A DNA stretch of 10,286 bases from Candidatus Peribacteria bacterium (GCA_031288635.1 JAITQZ010000102.1:1-10286), one strand, 5' to 3'. Counted from the stretch's first letter, positions 1-6,296 are shown. Numbers and translations are program-made. Notes: generated by a model not told the origin, from the sequence alone.

Positions 1-40
1 GTAATGATTTCCATTAGTCAGGTATAATCATTACCTTTTT
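1..40 (+). terminator. Rho-independent terminator at left edge
   Basis: A 9-bp perfect inverted repeat (GTAATGATT at 1-9, AATCATTAC at 26-34) with a 16-nt loop is followed by a T run at 36-40. The stem may continue left of the window. It would end a + strand transcript that enters from outside. Confidence 0.55.
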
Positions 41-80
41 GAAAGAAAATGGTAGAGAAAAATGCAAATTGATAAAAGGA

Positions 81-111
81 AACAGCCCCACAAGTTTAGG
101 GCTGTTTTTTT
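81..111 (+). terminator. Rho-independent terminator
   Basis: AACAGCCC (81-88) pairs perfectly with GGGCTGTT (99-106) around a 10-nt loop and runs into a seven-base T tract (105-111). This is a textbook intrinsic terminator on the + strand. It lies just behind the terminator at 1-40, so the pair forms a tandem stop for upstream transcription. Confidence 0.8.
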
Positions 112-162
112 AGTTTAAAGGCGTCGTCCCACATTTTTTTCTGGAATTTTTTTAAAATCTTT

Positions 163-390
163 TTATGAAGAACTTCTTACACTTTCTGGAACAGTTGAGG
201 CAAGACATCCCTTCGGGGAAATAGGGATCAACACGAATCAATAGTTATCACGTTGCGAGAGTTCCCCTCCGTAGCAGGACTACCCGACTTTGGGGAGATC
301 CAGAAACGAGAAGTTGGGAATTTTTAGGTATGAAAAGCTAGAACAGTTGAGATTTTTTTATGAAAAACTTTTTACACTTTCTGGGACAAC
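163..390. repeat. Degenerate direct repeats (three partial copies)
   Basis: Copy 1 (about 165-198) reads ATGAAGAACTTCTTACACTT then TCTGGAACAGTTGAG. Copy 3 (about 360-390) matches it at 23 of the first 25 bases. Copy 2 (about 331-351) looks like copy 1 with an internal deletion of about 15 bases, keeping the ATGAA start and AACAGTTGAG end. On the + strand, copies 1 and 3 open with the same peptide, MKNFLHFL, and two of the differences are synonymous in that frame. On the minus strand the same repeats encode the last residues of the 92-residue gene (VPESVKSFS) and a near copy (VPESVRSSS). The function is unknown; the repeats could be remnants of a duplicated gene end or part of a replication region. 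Confidence 0.5.
199..330. other. GC-rich, hairpin-prone non-coding segment
   Basis: This stretch lies between repeat copies 1 and 2 and is clearly more GC-rich than the AT-rich sequence around it. It contains short self-complementary pairs: ATCCC (207-211) with GGGAT (224-228), and TCCCC (263-267) with GGGGA (292-296) enclosing GTAG/CTAC. No reading frame on either strand has a convincing start or protein character, even with UGA as Gly. It could be a structured RNA or an origin or packaging region of a small replicon; nothing here decides between these. Confidence 0.3.
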
Positions 391-636
391 GGAATTTTCC
401 ACAAAGCTATATTCTTCATCAATCTGTATTCGGCAGTTGGTAAGCCCTAAATCGGGCTTTGTCCGTTCTGGCTGACCATCAAGAAGTTCGGTAAGTTCCG
501 TAGGTCGAAACTTAACATATTTAGTTCGGTCGGGGTGCTTAGGAGTAGCACAAGTTAGGTTGATTTGGGCAACGTTGTCTTTTTCATCTCTAGGAGCATA
601 CACTTTTACAATTTGATAGAATCTACTTTTTTTCAT
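358..636 (-). CDS. Hypothetical protein, 92 aa
   Basis: An intact minus-strand frame runs from ATG (634-636) to TAA (358-360). I do not recognise the family. The product is small, polar and soluble-looking, with no signal peptide or membrane segment. The central part (about residues 10-60) is rich in charged residues and proline and could form an OB-like or other small beta fold. It has the size of filamentous-phage single-stranded-DNA-binding proteins and lies downstream of a coat-like gene on the same strand, but I see no diagnostic residues, so that is only a guess. Its last nine residues, VPESVKSFS, are encoded inside a direct repeat whose other copy (163-192) would encode VPESVRSSS. The start has no Shine-Dalgarno sequence. 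It contains no in-frame UGA, so it does not test the genetic code. Confidence 0.55.
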   Translation of the reverse strand: MKKSRFYQIVKVYAPRDEKDNVAQINLTCATPKHPDRTKYVKFRPTELTELLDGQPERTKPDLGLTNCRIQIDEEYSFVENSVVPESVKSFS

Positions 637-665
637 TGTTAGAAATAATAAGGGATAAAAATATT

Positions 666-677
666 GCCCTTACGGGC
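666..677. other. Small hairpin upstream of the 92-aa gene
   Basis: GCCC/GGGC with a TTAC loop lies 29 bases from the minus-strand start at 636. On the minus strand it is followed by an AU-rich run (AATATTTTTA), so it could act as a weak terminator or a leader hairpin. Confidence 0.25.
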
Positions 678-679
678 GA

Positions 680-726
680 GAAGACGAGCTCAGCTTTTTA
701 AAGCCCCGCTCGTCTTCCGGTTTTTT
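680..726 (+). terminator. Rho-independent terminator
   Basis: A 10-bp perfect stem GAAGACGAGC (680-689)/GCTCGTCTTC (708-717) with an 18-nt loop is followed by CGG and six T (721-726). The T run points to + strand termination. No convincing + strand gene precedes it, so a + strand transcript, possibly non-coding or antisense to the 92-aa gene, may exist. Confidence 0.65.
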
Positions 727-800
727 GTTGATATTTTGTATTTGTTTATGTTGATTTTTGTTTGGTACTTTTTATTTTTTACCCTCCTAATAGAAAGGAA

Positions 801-827
801 AGAGAGGAGAAACTAGATCTCCCCTCT
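801..827 (-). terminator. Hairpin just after the coat-like gene
   Basis: AGAGAGGAGA (801-810) pairs with TCTCCCCTCT (818-827), nine of ten bases, around a 7-nt loop. On the minus strand it begins 6 nt after the TAG of the 60-aa gene and runs into a pyrimidine-rich tract. It probably forms the 3' end of that mRNA. Confidence 0.5.
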
Positions 828-833
828 AAATCC

Positions 834-1016
834 CTAGTTGATGAACTTTTTGAACCAGCTAGGAATTTTCCCGATCACATAGATTGCTCCGAAGACTCCA
901 AGTCCTAGGAACAAAAGTTGTGGTCAGATGTTCACAACAGAGGCTGCTATACCGCTAGCTACGTCAGAAGCAGTTGCAAGAGCTGTTGATGAAAGCTCTA
1001 ATCCAGTAGTAGGCAT
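834..1016 (-). CDS. Small single-span membrane protein, possible filamentous-phage (Pf3-like) coat protein
   Basis: With UGA read as Gly, ATG (1014-1016) opens a 60-residue frame ending in TAG (834-836). The single UGA (924-926) is residue 31, in VNIGPQ. Under the standard code the gene is invisible. Residues 1-30 are small, Ser/Ala/Thr-rich and amphipathic; residues about 33-50 are a Gly/Leu/Val/Ile membrane segment; the tail, KIPSWFKKFIN, is basic and aromatic. The order acidic/neutral helix, membrane span, basic C-terminus with no cleavable leader is that of inovirus major coat proteins, especially the leaderless Pf3 type. Holins, small bacteriocins and other short membrane proteins share parts of this design, and no zot-like ATPase or replication gene is in the window, so the phage assignment is inference. 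It has its own promoter (1121-1148) and 3' hairpin (801-827), as expected of a highly expressed monocistronic gene. Confidence 0.6.
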
Positions 1017-1030
1017 TTTGCAAATACATA

Positions 1031-1061
1031 CAAAAATAAAAGAGTGATTTTTTACTCTTTT
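1031..1061 (-). terminator. Terminator-like hairpin in the leader of the coat-like gene (possible attenuator)
   Basis: AAAAGAGT (1038-1045) pairs with ACTCTTTT (1054-1061), with two more inner pairs. Read on the minus strand the stem is followed by a U-rich run (TTTTATTTTTG). It lies between the strong minus promoter at 1121-1148 and the ATG at 1016, so it could attenuate that gene. It may also work bidirectionally, since T's also follow it on the + strand. Confidence 0.5.
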
Positions 1062-1120
1062 TTACAGAAAAATAGGATTTAAAAAGATAACTTCCTACCT
1101 AGACTTTTAGAAATTTTATT

Positions 1121-1148
1121 ATTCTATATATATCTAAAGTCAAGTCAA
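1121..1148 (-). promoter_or_regulatory. Sigma70-type promoter for the coat-like gene
   Basis: On the minus strand, TTGACT (1143-1148) and TAGAAT (1121-1126) are separated by 16 bases; a second overlapping TTGACT lies at 1138-1143. Both boxes differ by one base from consensus. Transcription would start near 1114, giving a leader of about 98 nt. Confidence 0.6.
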
Positions 1149-1172
1149 CTTTCTACTTTCTATGAGAACCGC

Positions 1173-1200
1173 TTGCAAAACCTAAAAAAACTCTTATAAA
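1173..1200 (+). promoter_or_regulatory. Promoter for the 1232-2527 gene
   Basis: TTGCAA (1173-1178), a 16-base spacer and TATAAA (1195-1200) precede the ATG at 1232. The same box pair and spacing (TTGCAA, 16 bases, TATACA) precedes the ribosomal operon at 2544-2571. It is divergent from the promoter at 1121-1148. Confidence 0.5.
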
Positions 1201-1231
1201 AAAGCTGATTTATTTTCTCTCTCCTCTCCCT

Positions 1232-2527
1232 ATGTCTACACCAGAAAAAAAACCAAGTTTTCTCTATAGAGTCGGTATTGCTAGACTCATCGTGTTCAGT
1301 ATCATTTTCATCGTGGTAATCATTGGTACGTATTGTATCAAACCCGACCAAGTCCAAGCCCCCAGCCAACCCGAAGAACTCCCCTTTGGAAACGGACACC
1401 TAAAACTGGGAATTATCCCCGTCTTTACCGAGGGAGACACGACTGAGCCCGATTGGCAAAAGGGGGCAGTATTGGATGCTTATACGGACAGAGTTGCTTT
1501 TTTCGCAGCAACTCGTGCAGTCCTTCTACGACCAAGTGTGGATATAGTTTTGCCCCATCTGAATGCAAAGGGCTGCATATCGCCGATAACATCCACAACA
1601 GACCCGAACCCAAGTAAAGAACTTATCCAAGCAAAAGCTCAATTGATAGACATCGAAAAAGTGAATGCATTGATTACCATTCCGTGTCCTACTACTGCCG
1701 AACATCTTGAACAAGGAAAAGAAGAAATCTGGCAAACCCTTCATCGCTTGTTTCGCTTACGAAACGCTGGAGGTTTTTCTGGGGAAGTAAAAGGAACCTA
1801 TACGTTCTCCGGGGAAGAAACCCTATTGGAACAGAGATTAATAGAACTAGGAGGAAACAAAGAAAGACAGATAAGCACCATCTCCACTACAGAAATAAAT
1901 AATTGTTCTTCTCTCATCGTTAGTGGAGTGAGTACAGAAAATACTCAACTTTGTGCTTCATCTCTTCAGCCGTGCTCCCCAGAGCAGATGGCCTATGAAG
2001 AATGTTTTTACAATAGATGACCTGATAGAAAGAGAGAAATCCGAAACCCAGAAGGACAACCAATGCAACCTTCTAGCGGAGAAATCACCGAATGGACAAA
2101 AGAAAATATTGAAAAACAGATAGACCAACGAAATTACTGTGAAGTAGATGAAGACTGTGAAGCTTTTTACGCAGAATGTCCCTTTGGCTGCTCTCAAGCC
2201 GTAAATAAACAATTCGTGCAGCCAGCCCAACAGCTTATCAATACCCGAAGAGCAAATGAACAAGCAAAAGGCAATCCACAATGCGTTTACAGTTGTGTAC
2301 AATTGCTTGGAGTCCAATGTAAAGAGCAGAAGTGTATCACAAGAACGCCGCTGCCAAAAAGCCATCCTGCAGCAGTGGATGAAGCTGATTTAGAATGGTT
2401 TAGAGAGCGTCCCGACGACACTATGGCAGAATTACAAAACAGAAAAGAGACGGTAGAACAGCGAATAAACGGAGAATACCCCGATTGTCAGCTCACTACA
2501 AATGGAAAATTTGTCGTGTGCACGTAA
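1232..2527 (+). CDS. Membrane-anchored protein with cysteine-rich C-terminal ectodomain (one in-frame UGA)
   Basis: ATG at 1232 to TAA at 2525-2527 gives 431 residues when TGA at 2018-2020 is read as glycine 263; under the standard code it would split into two ORFs. The frame between the two halves is continuous, with no shift. A short basic N-terminus is followed by one hydrophobic span (residues 19-36), so the bulk is probably outside the cytoplasmic membrane. The middle (about 50-260) is unrecognised. The C-terminal part carries eight cysteines at 303, 309, 316, 320, 351, 355, 363 and 368, in the pattern C-x5-C, C-x3-C, C-x3-C, C-x4-C, typical of a disulfide-stabilised extracellular module; NYCEVDEDC and CPFGC are its clearest motifs. 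Expression is likely from the promoter at 1173-1200 through a pyrimidine-rich leader without Shine-Dalgarno. The function is unknown; a surface or periplasmic binding role is possible. Confidence 0.85.
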
Positions 2528-2543
2528 TCCTCTAAAAAATCTC

Positions 2544-2571
2544 TTGCAATTGCATTGCAAATCACTATACA
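2544..2571 (+). promoter_or_regulatory. Promoter of the ribosomal-protein operon with a dyad over the -35
   Basis: TTGCAA (2544-2549), a 16-base spacer and TATACA (2566-2571) form a plausible housekeeping promoter 160 bases upstream of rplX. The -35 is part of a perfect dyad, TTGCAAT-TGC-ATTGCAA (2544-2560), which looks like a repressor site or an element shared by promoters of this genome. Confidence 0.5.
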
Positions 2572-2594
2572 CTCACCATACAACATCTCAAAAG

Positions 2595-2640
2595 CTGACT
2601 TCTACAACACGTTCAAATCACGAATGTGCTAGAAGTGCAG
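2595..2640 (+). promoter_or_regulatory. Structured leader hairpin of the ribosomal operon
   Basis: In the untranslated leader between the promoter and rplX, CTG-A-CTTCTA-CAA-CAC (2595-2610) pairs with GTG-C-TAGAAG-TG-CAG (2626-2640), a 12-bp interrupted stem. Leader hairpins of this kind often bind a ribosomal protein for autoregulation; that role here is inference. The 203-base gap 2528-2730 holds no gene that I can support. Confidence 0.4.
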
Positions 2641-2730
2641 TGGGGTTTCGTGTGATACTCTCTTGGCTTGCATTGGTAGGCGATTGGAGTACGGAAATCA
2701 GACTTTTTTTTACACTCAATAGTATACCCA

Positions 2731-3021
2731 ATGAAAAAAATCAAGAAAGGTGATCCTATCATCGTAGTCGCAGGAAAACACAAGGGAAGCATCTCTAGCA
2801 TCTCAAGCGTGGATGGCGATTTCGTCTATGTAAAAGATGTAAACGTGGTAAAAAAAGCTAAAAAAGGTGAAGGATTTGTGAAAAAAACGCTTCCTCTCCA
2901 TATTTCCAATGTTGCATATTATCTCACTGAGGAAAAAAAGCCTACAAAAATTGGCATAGAAGTAAACGCAAAAGGGAAAAAAGTTAGAATTGCAAAAAAA
3001 ACGGGGAAAGCTATTGAGTAG
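2731..3021 (+). CDS. rplX: 50S ribosomal protein L24
   Basis: The 96-residue product begins with a KOW motif (about residues 5-25, KKGDPIIVVAGKHKGSIS), the RNA-binding signature of bacterial L24, followed by the conserved basic loop region (KGEGFVKKTLPLHISNVAY). L24 is an assembly initiator that binds the 5' domain of 23S rRNA. It normally follows L14 in the spc operon; here it is the first gene after a promoter and an unrelated membrane-protein gene. The stop is TAG, 22 bases before rplE. The start has no Shine-Dalgarno sequence. Confidence 0.93.
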   Translation: MKKIKKGDPIIVVAGKHKGSISSISSVDGDFVYVKDVNVVKKAKKGEGFVKKTLPLHISNVAYYLTEEKKPTKIGIEVNAKGKKVRIAKKTGKAIE

Positions 3022-3043
3022 TTTATCTTATTTATCATTTATT

Positions 3044-3574
3044 ATGCAAATGAAAAAAACGGAACTTTACGAAAAACTCAAAGACAAGCTTCACTTAACA
3101 AATATCAATGAAGCACCAAAAGTGGACAAGGTCATCGTTTCTATGGGGATTGGTTCTCTGGTCACGAGAAAAGGCCACAAAGACTTTGAGGAATTTGAAA
3201 AAAATCTCAAAACCATTACTGGTCAGAAACCTCATCTCTGCAAGTCCAAAAAATCCATTTCAAACTTCAAACTGCGTGAAGGATTGCCTGTGATGCTGAA
3301 ATCCACCCTCCGCAAACAGAGAGCATTGGATTTCTTAGATAGAATTACTAAACTCGTCTTACCTCGTATGAGAGACTTTACAGGGATTTCTAAAAGAAGT
3401 TTTGACCCGCAGGGAAATTTGAACTTTGGTATCCAAAATTACGCAATCTTTCCAGAATTTGGAGCTGATGAAGTGAGTTTACCTATGGGAATACAAATCA
3501 CAGTGGTCAGCACCGCAGGAACTCCTGAGAAAGCTCAGCATTTCTTGGAAGAATTAGGGTTTATCTTCAAATAA
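3044..3574 (+). CDS. rplE: 50S ribosomal protein L5
   Basis: The 176-residue product is about the usual L5 length. The C-terminal half carries the family signature: [32 protein letters not shown] and an [13 protein letters not shown] region ending in GFIFK. L5 binds 5S rRNA and contacts the P-site tRNA in the central protuberance. An upstream in-frame ATG at 2990 would overlap rplX by 32 bases and add residues foreign to L5, so ATG 3044 (or 3050) is preferred. The 22-base gap from rplX is AU-rich (TTATCTTATTTATCATTTAT) with no Shine-Dalgarno. Confidence 0.95.
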   Translation: MQMKKTELYEKLKDKLHLTNINEAPKVDKVIVSMGIGSLVTRKGHKDFEEFEKNLKTITGQKPHLCKSKKSISNFKLREGLPVMLKSTLRKQRALDFLDRITKLVLPRMRDFTGISKRSFDPQGNLNFGIQNYAIFPEFGADEVSLPMGIQITVVSTAGTPEKAQHFLEELGFIFK

Positions 3575-3615
3575 TTAAAAAAGTCAGATTTATTTATCTT
3601 CGTTTATACATACTT

Positions 3616-3831
3616 ATGGCTAGAGCAGCATTAAAATCAAAGCAAGGGAAAATGTATGAAAAGAGATTTACCGAAAAAGTAGCTCTCAAACAACCCACGA
3701 AATTCTACAATAGATGTAGACTATGTGGAAGGTCCAAAGCGTATGTTCGCGATTTCGGTATTTGCCGTGTATGTCTGCGTAGATATGCCAGAGAAGGTCT
3801 CATTATGGGACTGAGAAAAGCAAGTTGGTAA
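3616..3831 (+). CDS. rpsN: 30S ribosomal protein S14, zinc-binding type
   Basis: The 71-residue product is the short, zinc-binding (C+) form of S14. Two CxxC pairs, C34/C37 (CRLCGRS) and C50/C53 (CRVC), form the zinc ribbon, and the end [11 protein letters not shown] is the conserved S14 C-terminus that contacts 16S rRNA in the 30S head. It is about ten residues longer at the N-terminus than the usual 61-residue form. It keeps its canonical place between L5 and S8. The leader is AU-rich and lacks a Shine-Dalgarno sequence. Confidence 0.95.
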   Translation: MARAALKSKQGKMYEKRFTEKVALKQPTKFYNRCRLCGRSKAYVRDFGICRVCLRRYAREGLIMGLRKASW

Positions 3832-3888
3832 GATAAACGTCTCTTCCTCTTTTCTCTATTAAACTTTTAATTCTAAACTAACGAAAGA

Positions 3889-4293
3889 ATGAGTTATGTA
3901 AATGCACCAATCCACGATTTACTTATCAGGATTAAAAATGCATATATGGCGAGAAAAACTACCGTAGAAGGAGTAGTTTTCTCAAAATTCAAGGTGAAAG
4001 TCCTCGATTTGCTCAAAGAGTATCACTTTATCAAAGACTATAAAGTAGTCCCAGACGGAGCAAAAACGACCATCATTATTGGTTTGAACGTCGTGAAAGA
4101 CCCAATTAACGATATTCCTGAGGTAAAATTTTTCTCTAAACCTTCTCGTCCTCGATACGTTGGATACAAGGAACTGAAAAATGTTGCAGGAGGAAAAGGA
4201 ATTGGGATTATTTCCACCAATCAAGGATTACTTCCTGTCCACGTGGCAAAAGCCAAGAAACTGGGAGGGGAACTCATCGCTGAAATCTACTAA
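3889..4293 (+). CDS. rpsH: 30S ribosomal protein S8
   Basis: The 134-residue product has the usual S8 length and ends: DLLIRIKNAYMARK near the start and GIGIISTNQGLLPVHVAKAKKLGGELIAEIY at the end. The segment that usually reads GVMTDREAR is LLPVHVAKA here, a divergent but recognisable version. S8 binds helix 21 of 16S rRNA early in assembly and in other bacteria represses its own operon by binding the mRNA near L5; I did not identify such a site here. The stop is TAA. Confidence 0.95.
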   Translation: MSYVNAPIHDLLIRIKNAYMARKTTVEGVVFSKFKVKVLDLLKEYHFIKDYKVVPDGAKTTIIIGLNVVKDPINDIPEVKFFSKPSRPRYVGYKELKNVAGGKGIGIISTNQGLLPVHVAKAKKLGGELIAEIY

Positions 4294-4362
4294 ATCTCTG
4301 TTGAAATCTCGACGGGATGGAGCAGAAAATCTAAGCTTTTATCTTCAGAATTATCTATCACA

Positions 4363-4908
4363 ATGTCTAAAATTGGAAGAAAACTGATTACTATTCCTAC
4401 GGGAGTAGAAGTGCAAATCAACGGTTCAACCGTGGCTGTAAAAGGAACTAAAGGAAATCTGTCTCGAACGATGCCTGCCGGTGTGCAAGCGAAAGTGGAC
4501 GGTACAGAAATCACGGTTTCTGTAGAAAATGAAGGACTGAAAAACCTTCGAGGACTCAGTAGAACGCTCATACACAATATGATTGTCGGAGTAGTGGAAG
4601 GCTACGAAAAAAAATTGCTCATTATCGGAGTAGGATATTCCGCTCAAGCAAACGGGAAAAACGTGGTATTTTCTCTTGGATATGCTCATAAAGTGAATTT
4701 TCCGGTTCCAGAAGGAATTGAAGTAAAAAGCGAACAAGATGTGAAAGGAAATACCGTGTTGACCATTACCGGAATTAATAAAGAACTCGTAGGAGAAGTT
4801 GCTGCAAAAATGAGACAACTCAAAAAACCTGAACCTTACAAAGGAAAAGGCATTAGATATTTCGATGAATTTGTGAAAATCAAACCAGGTAAATCTGCCA
4901 AAAAATAG
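4363..4908 (+). CDS. rplF: 50S ribosomal protein L6
   Basis: The 181-residue product shows both L6 repeats and the diagnostic C-terminal signature PEPYKGKGIRYFDE followed by a basic tail. The N-terminus MSKIGRKLITIPTGVEV is standard. L6 sits at the base of the L7/L12 stalk, near the factor-binding site on 23S rRNA. It is separated from rpsH by 69 bases with no recognisable Shine-Dalgarno. All its glycines are GGN codons, in contrast to the UGA-rich accessory genes. The stop is TAG. Confidence 0.96.
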   Translation: MSKIGRKLITIPTGVEVQINGSTVAVKGTKGNLSRTMPAGVQAKVDGTEITVSVENEGLKNLRGLSRTLIHNMIVGVVEGYEKKLLIIGVGYSAQANGKNVVFSLGYAHKVNFPVPEGIEVKSEQDVKGNTVLTITGINKELVGEVAAKMRQLKKPEPYKGKGIRYFDEFVKIKPGKSAKK

Positions 4909-4953
4909 TGCATAAGATTATGGAAGAGTATTTAGTTTATATATTACTGAAAA

Positions 4954-5313
4954 ATGACCTACCTCAAAAATAAGCTTATTGAAAAGCAAAGAAGGTATCT
5001 TAGGAGAAAACAGAGAGTAAATACGCAAATAAAACTCGCTACTCCTGACTACCGTGCGATTATCACTAAATCCAATCTCTACGTGAAAGTAGCGGTGGTT
5101 TCAGCAGCAGGGGAGACCTTGGCTTCGATTACCGATAAAGGGATACAAGGAGCTACGAAAACGGAAAGAGCTGAAAACGCAGGGCTGGCTTTTGCAGAAG
5201 TGCTAAAAGGAAAAAAAATCGAAAAGCTGACCTTCGACAGAAACGGATACCTCTATCACGGGAGAGTAAAAGCCTTCGCAGAAGGAATGAGAAAAGGAGG
5301 AATTCAACTATAG
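4954..5313 (+). CDS. rplR: 50S ribosomal protein L18
   Basis: The 119-residue product matches L18 in length and layout: a basic N-terminus (RRYLRRKQRV), the SNLYVKVAVVSAAGETLASI strand region, and the C-terminal FDRNGYLYHGRVKAFAEGMR signature used for 5S rRNA binding. It lies 45 bases after rplF and 52 bases before rpsE, its normal position. The stop is TAG. Confidence 0.96.
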   Translation: MTYLKNKLIEKQRRYLRRKQRVNTQIKLATPDYRAIITKSNLYVKVAVVSAAGETLASITDKGIQGATKTERAENAGLAFAEVLKGKKIEKLTFDRNGYLYHGRVKAFAEGMRKGGIQL

Positions 5314-5335
5314 GAAACAGGGCTCGCCCTATTCC
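5313..5335 (+). promoter_or_regulatory. Hairpin in the rplR-rpsE junction
   Basis: GGAA-AC-AGGG-CTCG-CCCT-A-TTCC folds into an eight-pair hairpin beginning at the rplR stop codon. No T run follows, so it is not a simple terminator. It may mark an mRNA processing or stability site before rpsE. Confidence 0.35.
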
Positions 5336-5365
5336 AACAGATTTATTTATTAAATTTATTGTGGT

Positions 5366-6223
5366 ATGACACCAGAAAACATTACACCAGCGGAAGAGAC
5401 TCTTGAAACAACAGCTACAGCACCTGTAGAAACTCCATCTGAAACTGAAGGAACTCCTAATACTTCATCAGAAAAAGGGTTTTCCAAAGACAGAAGAGGG
5501 GGACGTAATAACGAAAGACGCGGGGAAAGACGCGACCGTGGAGATAGGAGAGAAAAACCCAAAAAAGAGTTTGATGAACTTTTATTGGAAGTCCGCAGAG
5601 TTACCAGAGTGACAACAGGAGGAAGGAGAATGTCATTCCGTGCGACCATTCTAGTAGGAAATAAAAAAGGAAAAATCGGACTCGGAATTTCCAAAGGAAA
5701 CGATGTAGCAGGAGCAGTTAGCAAAGCTACCAACGAAGCATACAAAGCTCTCTTTGAAGTGCCTATTACCAAAGGTGATACCGTACCTTATCCTCTGGAA
5801 TTAAAATATAAATCTGCGAGAGTTCGCTTATTGCCTGCATCTCAAGGTACAGGGTTAAAAGCGGGGTCTTCTATCAGGTCAGTGCTTGAACTTGCTGGAT
5901 ATTCCAATATTCTTTCCAAGATGATTGGTTCAAACAATAAACTGAATAATGCATTGGCTACCATTCAAGCGTTGGTTTCCTACAAACACGCTGACTACTT
6001 CGCAGGACTTCGTGAAGTAAAAGAAGACGAAACCTCTGTGGCAGCAAAAGCAGAGGAAAAAAAATCTGAAGCAAAACCCGAAAACCCAGCAAAGAAAGCC
6101 GTTGAACCAGCAGCAGATGAACCGACAGCAGCAACTGCAGAACAAAGTGAACCAACAGCAGAAAAAAAACCTGCTGCAAAGAAACCAGTAGCTAAAAAAG
6201 CTCCTGCTAAAAAGGAAAAATAA
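5366..6223 (+). CDS. rpsE: 30S ribosomal protein S5 with long low-complexity tails
   Basis: The S5 core occupies about residues 68-213: the dsRBD-like part (RRVTRVTTGGRRMSFRATI, VGNKKGKIGLGISKG) and the second domain with PASQGTGLKAG. S5 lies near the mRNA entry channel and helps decoding accuracy and helicase activity. At 285 residues it is much longer than the roughly 165-residue E. coli protein. Residues 1-40 are Thr/Glu/Pro-rich, 41-67 an Arg/Gly-rich stretch (KDRRGGRNNERRGERRDRGD), and 219-285 an Ala/Lys/Glu/Pro tail ending in histone-H1-like repeats (KKPVAKKAPAKKEK). The DNA for the last part of this tail and the terminator is duplicated downstream (7534-7697). The operon ends here: no L30, L15 or secY follows. 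Confidence 0.95.
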   Translation: MTPENITPAEETLETTATAPVETPSETEGTPNTSSEKGFSKDRRGGRNNERRGERRDRGDRREKPKKEFDELLLEVRRVTRVTTGGRRMSFRATILVGNKKGKIGLGISKGNDVAGAVSKATNEAYKALFEVPITKGDTVPYPLELKYKSARVRLLPASQGTGLKAGSSIRSVLELAGYSNILSKMIGSNNKLNNALATIQALVSYKHADYFAGLREVKEDETSVAAKAEEKKSEAKPENPAKKAVEPAADEPTAATAEQSEPTAEKKPAAKKPVAKKAPAKKEK

Positions 6224-6275
6224 TTATTATCTACAGCAAAATAGGAAGGGACGGTTCATTGAACCCTCCCATTTT
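6106..6275 (+). repeat. Direct repeat copy 1: rpsE 3' end plus terminator hairpin
   Basis: This roughly 170-base segment (the last 40 or so codons of rpsE and its terminator hairpin) recurs in diverged form at 7534-7697. Long identical blocks include ACCAGCAGCAGATGAACC, GCAGAACAAAGTGA and GTAGCTAAAAAAGCTCCTG. The two copies flank the FISUMP cassette. Confidence 0.85.
6248..6275 (+). terminator. Terminator of the ribosomal operon
   Basis: GGGA-C-GGTT, loop CATTG, AACC-C-TCCC (6248-6270) then ATTTT. It begins 24 bases after the rpsE stop. The T run is short, so termination may be incomplete. The same hairpin with a restored perfect stem recurs at 7669-7689. Confidence 0.55.
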
Positions 6276-6296
6276 CGTAGTAGTAATTTTTTTCAT

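Noticed and set aside
290..619. + strand frame antisense to the 92-aa gene, open to 619 if UGA is Gly
   Set aside because: It lacks an ATG at a sensible place, its composition is Ser/Leu/Arg-rich like a reverse-complement shadow, and the minus-strand protein is more protein-like.
1160..1399. Minus-strand 79-aa frame overlapping the start of the 1232 gene
   Set aside because: It is antisense to the signal-anchor region of a better-supported gene and has no motif.
2502..2753. + strand 83-aa frame across the gap before rplX
   Set aside because: It begins inside the preceding gene in another frame, covers the operon promoter and leader, and overlaps rplX; the sequence resembles no protein family.
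5356..5772. Minus-strand 138-aa frame opposite rpsE
   Set aside because: It is antisense to the conserved S5 coding sequence; the open frame is a by-product of codon composition.
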